From assembly GCA_013054445.1 (NCBI GenBank), contig JAAMPI010000122.1:1-62923 (forward strand): a DNA stretch of 62,923 nucleotides. The letters are read 5' to 3'. A program made the translations under genes and the position numbers. The notes beneath the pieces are model-generated. The model ran no database searches and had not been told where the DNA came from. It was given only the letters and a program-made list of their open reading frames with translations. Below, piece by piece: positions 58,226 to 62,923 of the stretch. Numbering within the stretch: position 1 is the first letter of the stretch; each line of letters opens with the position of its first letter. The DNA is from Cudoniella acicularis (lineage: Eukaryota > Ascomycota > Leotiomycetes > Helotiales > Helotiaceae).

Positions 58226-59487
58226 ATGCCATTCATACCGCATACCCCCGAGTCCCTTCTTCCCCGATCAGATTCCAAGAATCCAGCAGCAACCTGCAGA
58301 GGTCTTACTTCGAATGGAAGACCATGTCGAAGAGCAATATCCAAAAGCCCGCAATCCTCCCCGAGTTCGAGTCCGAGTTCGCAGAGAATACCGAGTCCTG
58401 AAGCTTTCTGCTGGCAACACCGAGAGCAGGCGACTGCCCATTCTTCGCCTTCCCCTTCACCCCAACGACCAGGCGCAATCCGAGAACGAACGAGCGTAGA
58501 TACGCTGGTGGACAGGCTTGGGTTCATTGAAGTGGCACAGAAGACGGAACGAAGGCCACGTCGAAAGTCATACGGCGAGTCGCACAACGAGAAGGCAGAT
58601 GGACAAGGCCCTACTCGGCGAGGAGATAATGGACGCCCTACTGAAAGGCGAAGTCCTCAGCGAAAGCAAAGAAGTGCTTTAGAGGTGCTATGCTGTATCG
58701 GAGAAGCCGATGAGACTCGAAGGGCACCAAGACTAGTCAACAAAAATGCTGGACACCCAAATATAGAGACATCTTCGCAGAAGCGTGCGAGTGTGCCAGG
58801 GAAGCTCTCTCGGAATGACAAGCCCAACAGGCCCACGATAGCAAGGGATCCATCTTCGCGAACAGGGGAATTTCTGTCTCTGATACCGGCATCCGCATCT
58901 CCACAAACTACAGCATTACTCTTGGGCGAAATGGCCAAACCCTTCTCAGAATTCGACGATGTGGGCTTTATCTACATGTTCTGGCTGACACCCGAATCCA
59001 TGCTTGCTGATGCTCCTTCCGAGACAGCTTCCTCTCTTCTTGCTCCACCATCAAGGCCTACGCCTGGTCATCGTCGACATCTGATGTCCTCAACACTTTT
59101 GCGTCTGCTGCGCCAAATACCCTGAACAAGAAAACAATGCTTCTGAAGATTGGCAGAGCTCAAAATGTTCAACGACGTCTCAATCAATGGACGAGACAAT
59201 GCGGGTACAATCTATCACTCATTCGCTACTATCCTTACCACTCCACAACTCCTTCCGCGAACGAACCCCCAAGAACTCCGAGAAAAGTTCCCAATGTGAA
59301 CAGGGTGGAAAAATTGATCCATATAGAATTGGCAGGACTGAGATTACAGGGTGATGGAAAATGCGGTGCTTGCGGAAGGGAGCACCGAGAATGGTTCGAA
59401 GTCGACGCTAGTCGCGAAGGCGTTAAGGCTGTAGATGAAGTCATTCGACGGTGGGTTGATTGGGTAGAACGGGAGGCTACAAGATGA
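58226..59487 (+). CDS. mug113: MUG113-like protein with GIY-YIG (T5orf172-type) domain, one frameshift
   Basis: Fungal protein with a C-terminal GIY-YIG nuclease-fold domain; the fission-yeast relative is meiotically induced and its function is unclear. From ATG 58226 (MPFIPHTPESLLPRS, the usual family start) the frame reads a Cys/His-bearing N-terminal part (CRGLTSNGRPCRRA, later FCWQHR), a low-complexity basic linker, then GFIYMFWLTPES, the GIY-YIG opening. At about 59076 one base appears missing: GHRR is followed in the next frame by TSDVLNTFAS and then LLKIGRAQNVQRRLNQW. HREWFEV and a helical end follow. Repaired, it would be about 420 aa. Assembly error or true break cannot be told apart here. 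Confidence 0.8.
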
Positions 59488-59797
59488 GTTCCAGTTGCTT
59501 AGGCCCAGCGTTATGAATGATTTTTAGCGTTTTCTTGTGAAAAATGCGTTCCTTGCGTTTGTGTTTTTTTTTGGGGGTAATGCAGCGTGGTCTTCCCGGT
59601 ACTATTTAGAAGACTCTATTTTCATAGCTGTTTTTAGATTCTCAGCCTGGAAAGCATTATTCGAACCCGAGCCGGATATTTTCTACTTATGAACAAACCG
59701 TTTTATACACTTGATATGCTCGAAGCCTTGTCTTCTAGGATTTGCGAACATCAGCTCATGAGGATCCTGAAACCCTGCACAGGCAAGTTAACACATA
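59488..59797. other. Intergenic downstream of MUG113-like gene
   Basis: 310 bases with no gene recognised; T- and G-runs near 59562-59580. Confidence 0.35.
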
Positions 59798-60083
59798 TTT
59801 ACGGTATAGACTGACGAGAGTCAGTTTACAATATACCTAATATAGAAAAGTAGTGAGTTCTTTGTTTAGTATAAACACGTAACCCTACCCCTAGAATATA
59901 GACAAAAAGAATTAGTTAGGCTACTGATTTTTCAATGTCTCTAAATATATAGATAATTTAAAACTCTTACCCTCTATATTAGGTCTTTATTTTTCAATAT
60001 CTCTAAATCTATAAATAATTTAGAACTTTTATCCTATGTATTAGGCATAGCGCAAACCGACCCTCGTCAATCTCTACAGTAAA
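59798..60083. mobile_element. Miniature inverted-repeat element with internal tandem duplication
   Basis: The left end (59798-59845) and the reverse complement of the right end (60034-60083) match over about 45-50 bp: the left has TGACGAGAGTCAGTTT and CCTAATATA, the inverted right has TGACGAGGGTCGGTTT and CCTAATACA. Most mismatches are transitions. Inside, two diverged direct copies of about 65 bp both contain TTTTTCAATxTCTCTAAAT and a TATTAGG end (about 59930-59990 and 59990-60050). No ORF. The ends differ from those of the 4.4-5.0 kb elements, so it is a separate family. Confidence 0.65.
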
Positions 60084-60260
60084 CCCAAACCCCGAACAGT
60101 TTTTGTGAGTTCTTTTATTTCTAGTGCAAAAAGCTATGAGGGAGTATTTTGAAGAATACTATACAACATTCAAACCATTGCCAAGGAGCAATCTGTGGCA
60201 GCCCGTTGAGGGTAATTTGTTTGCATCTCGTGTTGCAAGCCATCATGCTCCACCTTATTT

Positions 60261-61735
60261 CTAATAAAGTCTCCCATTCCACGATATCCCTTCTTCATCA
60301 ACATCGACCCATTTGAGCGTCTTCCCCTTCTCCGCTTGCCAAATCCACGATGTCACAATTCCAAATCTAGTTCCTTCGAGTTCCTCTTTAACCACGAAAA
60401 CTCCATTTTCATTCACAACCTTGATGATGCTCTTTTCATCCGGTACTACAATATTTTTCCGATCCCTCACTGGCTCTCCATTCCTTTGCGTCGCGTAAGC
60501 TATTCCTCTGATAAGCGTCCCGGGGTAAAGCTGTTTCCATGCCGGTTCGTTTGGTAATGCTGGCTTGGTGGCCCAGGTAAGGGTGAATTTCTCGAGTGAA
60601 GAAAGGCTTGTCATCGCACGGGATGCAGCGACCCAGATTTCGCTCCACCATATCAGGCTGAAGTATCTGATTTCTAGTTCACGAAGGGTCTTTGGCGCTT
60701 GGACATAGATTTCTACTAGTCGTTCGTGAAGGTTCTGGTCTACGCAGCTAGGTAATGTTAACAAGGATCCTTTCTAAGACTCGTCATTTCCAGAACTTAC
60801 TCGATGGTTAGCTTCTCAACTTTCACGAATAACCCCGCGGGCATGTATATCCACCGCGGAGTCTCGCCCAAGCGACATTTGATGCTTTTATGCCAGTGAT
60901 AATGCCATCCCTCTCTCGTCACGTCCAAGGTGAAAGGAGTCTTCGAGTAGTATTCCAGCGCCTCATGGTAGAGTTTCTGATCTCCTCTTAGCGCCACAAT
61001 CAAAGCCGGTACTCTTTTACTCCAGCTCATGGCCTGGTGAAAGATAGGGATGCGGATCTCAGCCGGGAATTTGCGAAAAGCCAAAGAACATTTCATGACT
61101 TCGCAGTCGTGGACTTGGGTGTTGTCGTCAGCCTTGTACTCTTGCAGGTAGGAGCTGTTAACCATCCCGCTCGCGAAGCTGCAGGTGTATGCCTCGCAGT
61201 AATCCATGATGACTGAAGTGAGGTTCGAAGTCGTGACATGGCAATTCTCCACACCACCAGCAACAATACTTGAACGGTGAATCTTTGAGTTCCAAATCCC
61301 AGTATCCTCGATCGAACAGTCGCGGAAGAACGATCTGAAGATAGGACTATCTATATCGACATGAAAATCATAGTCTTCATCCTTACAACGACAGTGATGC
61401 AGCTTTGACTTCAAGAGAATTGACTTCTTGATATCGGAGTCATGGAGTGTTGAGTTGGATAGGGTGGATTGTGTGATTTCGCAGTTGAGGAGTTGGCAGT
61501 TTGAGAGGTCACAACGGTACAATACGCAGGCACGGAAGGTGACGTTTTTGAAGGAGTTGCTCGAATGGCTTTCGCAGGATATGTCGACGGCCGCTTGTTC
61601 TTCTGGCTGTTCGATCATTTTTTCAGGTTGGGTGCGCCGAGATGCGGCTATGAGAGATAGGACTAGATCCTTTGGTGATGCTGGCATCCTGTTTGTGGTA
61701 GACTCGATTTCGATCTGCTCATTCCATTCCTGCAT
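60261..61735 (-). CDS. Pentapeptide-like / F-box-like (2EXR-type) protein, paralogue 1
   Basis: Unknown function. Exons 61735-60801 and 60747-60261 give 473 aa; the intron is GTAAGT...CCTAG with a phase-2 join (KLTID|CVDQNL). Residues 60-130 show a five-residue periodicity (for example CVLYRCDLSNCQLLNCEI, then TLSNSTLHDSDIKKSIL), like pentapeptide repeats forming a right-handed beta-helix. Then comes LAFRKFPAEIRIPIFHQAM, an F-box-like or 2EXR-like segment common in fungi. The C-terminal part has WIWQAEKGKTLKWVD. The open frame upstream begins with TTG, so ATG 61735 is used. The next gene is a diverged tandem paralogue with the same intron position. Confidence 0.7.
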
Positions 61736-62065
61736 GTTCTCGTGGTGTAAAATATTCAAAAGGCGAAGTTGGTAGGTGAATATTTATTTAGGTCGCGGCG
61801 CTAGTGCGCGGGTTCAAGGGGCCGAAGTACTCGCTACCATCTTCAGAAGCTAATGGTACTATACATTGAATTCTGAAGTGTGAGGTATTCTTTATTTATG
61901 CTAGGTAGTAGGCATTGTTTCTAGAAGAGTTGAATGCTTGTTTTCGCTTTCGCTGTGTCCTTGGTACAATAGAAGCGGTGCAGTTTAAAAACTTTTGCTT
62001 GTAATAGCAAATTTTCTGATCTAAGACTATCTCTTATAGTGGAAATCCGCCGACACTGCCTTCAA
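61736..62065. other. Intergenic between tandem paralogues
   Basis: 330 bases holding the paralogue 1 upstream region; nothing further recognised. Confidence 0.35.
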
Positions 62066-62923
62066 TTATTCTCTCTCCTCCTTTTCAATCCACTTCAGAG
62101 TTTTGTCTTTCTCCGCTTGCCACGTCCAAGAAATCGAGTATTTAACGTCTCCCATGTCAGTAGGCTCCGGAACCTTCCAAACCTTTCTCACGACCTTTAC
62201 AGGCTGTCCATTTGCTTCCGACAAACGCGTAATGGATTTCAAAACTTCATCAAAAAATTGAGAACAGCTGTCACATATTCCTTCAGCCGTTTCCTCAACA
62301 TCGTCCAATTCATAATGCCACCTGTATGCGAAAGTTGCCGTAAACTTTTCTATGAAAGGAATAGTGCTAACAGCAGAAAATATTTCGTTCCAATGGAAAA
62401 GCGTGAGATCGCCCATGCTAGCTCTAAAATCTACCTCTCGGAGGTTCTTAGGCTTAGAGACATAACCTGCCATAAGACCGGAGGTGAGTCGTAGGTCTTC
62501 AAAGCTAGACATAGTAAGCAATCGCATTTAGATTGGAATCTTAGAAAGCATACTCAATCACCAGCCTTTGTATTCTCTCGAATACTTCGGCAGGCCTCCC
62601 TCCTCATGTCGGCTTCTCTTCAGAACAGTTGTGGTCATCAGACTCGCCACGGGGCTCTATTTCCTCCACCTTCAAAACGCAAAGCACAATCTCGTAGAAG
62701 GGCTCCAATGCTTCGTTATAAAGTGGCGGATCTTCACGTAGAGCGGCAAGTAGAGCAGTTAGACCATCTAACTCAAACGTGGCACAAAAGATAGGTAAAC
62801 GAATCTCGGGTGGAAATCTGCGGAAGGCCAGAGGAGATTTCTTTATGATGGAGTTCTTGATCACGATCCCTCTGAGCTTGCATGTAATATCCTTTCCCTT
62901 GGGGTCAACTTTGTTGCCTGAAA
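62066..62923 (-). pseudogene. Paralogue 2 of the F-box-like protein, partial and stop-interrupted
   Basis: Runs off the right edge, so its N-terminus is not seen. Upstream part from 62923 to 62554: KNSIIKKSPLAFRRFPPEIRLPIF parallels KCSLAFRKFPAEIRIPIF of paralogue 1. A TGA at 62604-62606 interrupts at a point where the frame otherwise continues (GGRPAEVFERIQRLVI), parallel to GLFVKVEKLTI. The intron 62553-62505 has the same phase-2 position. The last exon, 62504-62066, ends with SWTWQAEKDKTLKWIE, clearly homologous to the paralogue 1 ending. Trp (TGG) to TGA is the simplest cause of the stop. If real, the gene is dead or truncated. Confidence 0.7.

Noticed and set aside
58056..58499. Alternative plus-strand frame overlapping the MUG113-like start
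   Set aside because: Arg/Pro-rich shadow; the MPFIPHTPESLL frame matches the family and continues into the GIY-YIG domain.
1..62923. tRNA genes, rRNA or a CRISPR array
   Set aside because: No cloverleaf with convincing A and B boxes, no rRNA-like segment and no regularly spaced repeats were seen by eye; a dedicated tRNA scan was not possible.

Overview
This window is nuclear DNA of a filamentous ascomycete (Pezizomycotina; Leotiomycetes is my guess, not shown). The genes are closely spaced on both strands. Most carry one to four short GT-AG introns of about 45-110 nt, often with a CTAAC/CTAAT branch point. Protein families are typically fungal (Clr5, MUG113-like, CorA-like, Prp17, BimC kinesin), and one repeat island carries the signature of repeat-induced point mutation (RIP). 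CDS coordinates span the gene including introns; exon ends are in the evidence. Models were built by eye from frame, splice signals and remembered family conservation. No search was run.

Layout. 0-16 kb: SUV3 mitochondrial RNA helicase (minus; C-terminus unresolved at the window edge), a longin R-SNARE with a GC-AG intron, a repeat-bearing gap with two head-to-tail miniature inverted-repeat elements, a secreted GH43-like protein (minus), the chromatin ATPase Yta7/ATAD2, and a GPI-type SGNH hydrolase. 16-19.2 kb: a CorA-like transporter ruined by three stops and a frameshift. 20-31 kb: kinesin-5 (minus), a PHAF1/UPF0183 protein divergent from it, mitochondrial isoleucyl-tRNA synthetase, and a doubtful small locus. 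32-41.5 kb: kynurenine 3-monooxygenase (minus, frame broken twice), methionine aminopeptidase 1 divergent from it, a small basic ORF ending 21 nt before cornichon Erv14, splicing factor Prp17, and an MFS transporter. 42-51.5 kb: a small cysteine-rich protein (minus), an orphan C-terminal piece of pyridoxamine-phosphate oxidase, a Clr5-domain protein and an AAA ATPase.

51.5-57.6 kb: a repeat island. From about 52.4 to 56.58 kb CA/TG dinucleotides are almost absent while CG is common, as expected from extreme RIP. One minus-strand frame may be the remains of a single very long gene. The island ends at two perfect 18-bp palindromes, directly followed by a 5'-truncated amino-acid transporter pseudogene. 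58-62.9 kb: a MUG113-like GIY-YIG protein with one frameshift, another miniature element, and two tandem minus-strand paralogues (pentapeptide-like plus F-box-like). The second is broken by a stop and runs off the window.

The housekeeping genes form no visible pathway or secondary-metabolite cluster. The main story is decay: a RIP-ravaged island, miniature elements, and at least three clear gene remnants among intact core genes. Some single-base frameshifts (KMO, MUG113) may be assembly errors, since the window also contains an ambiguous base at 180.
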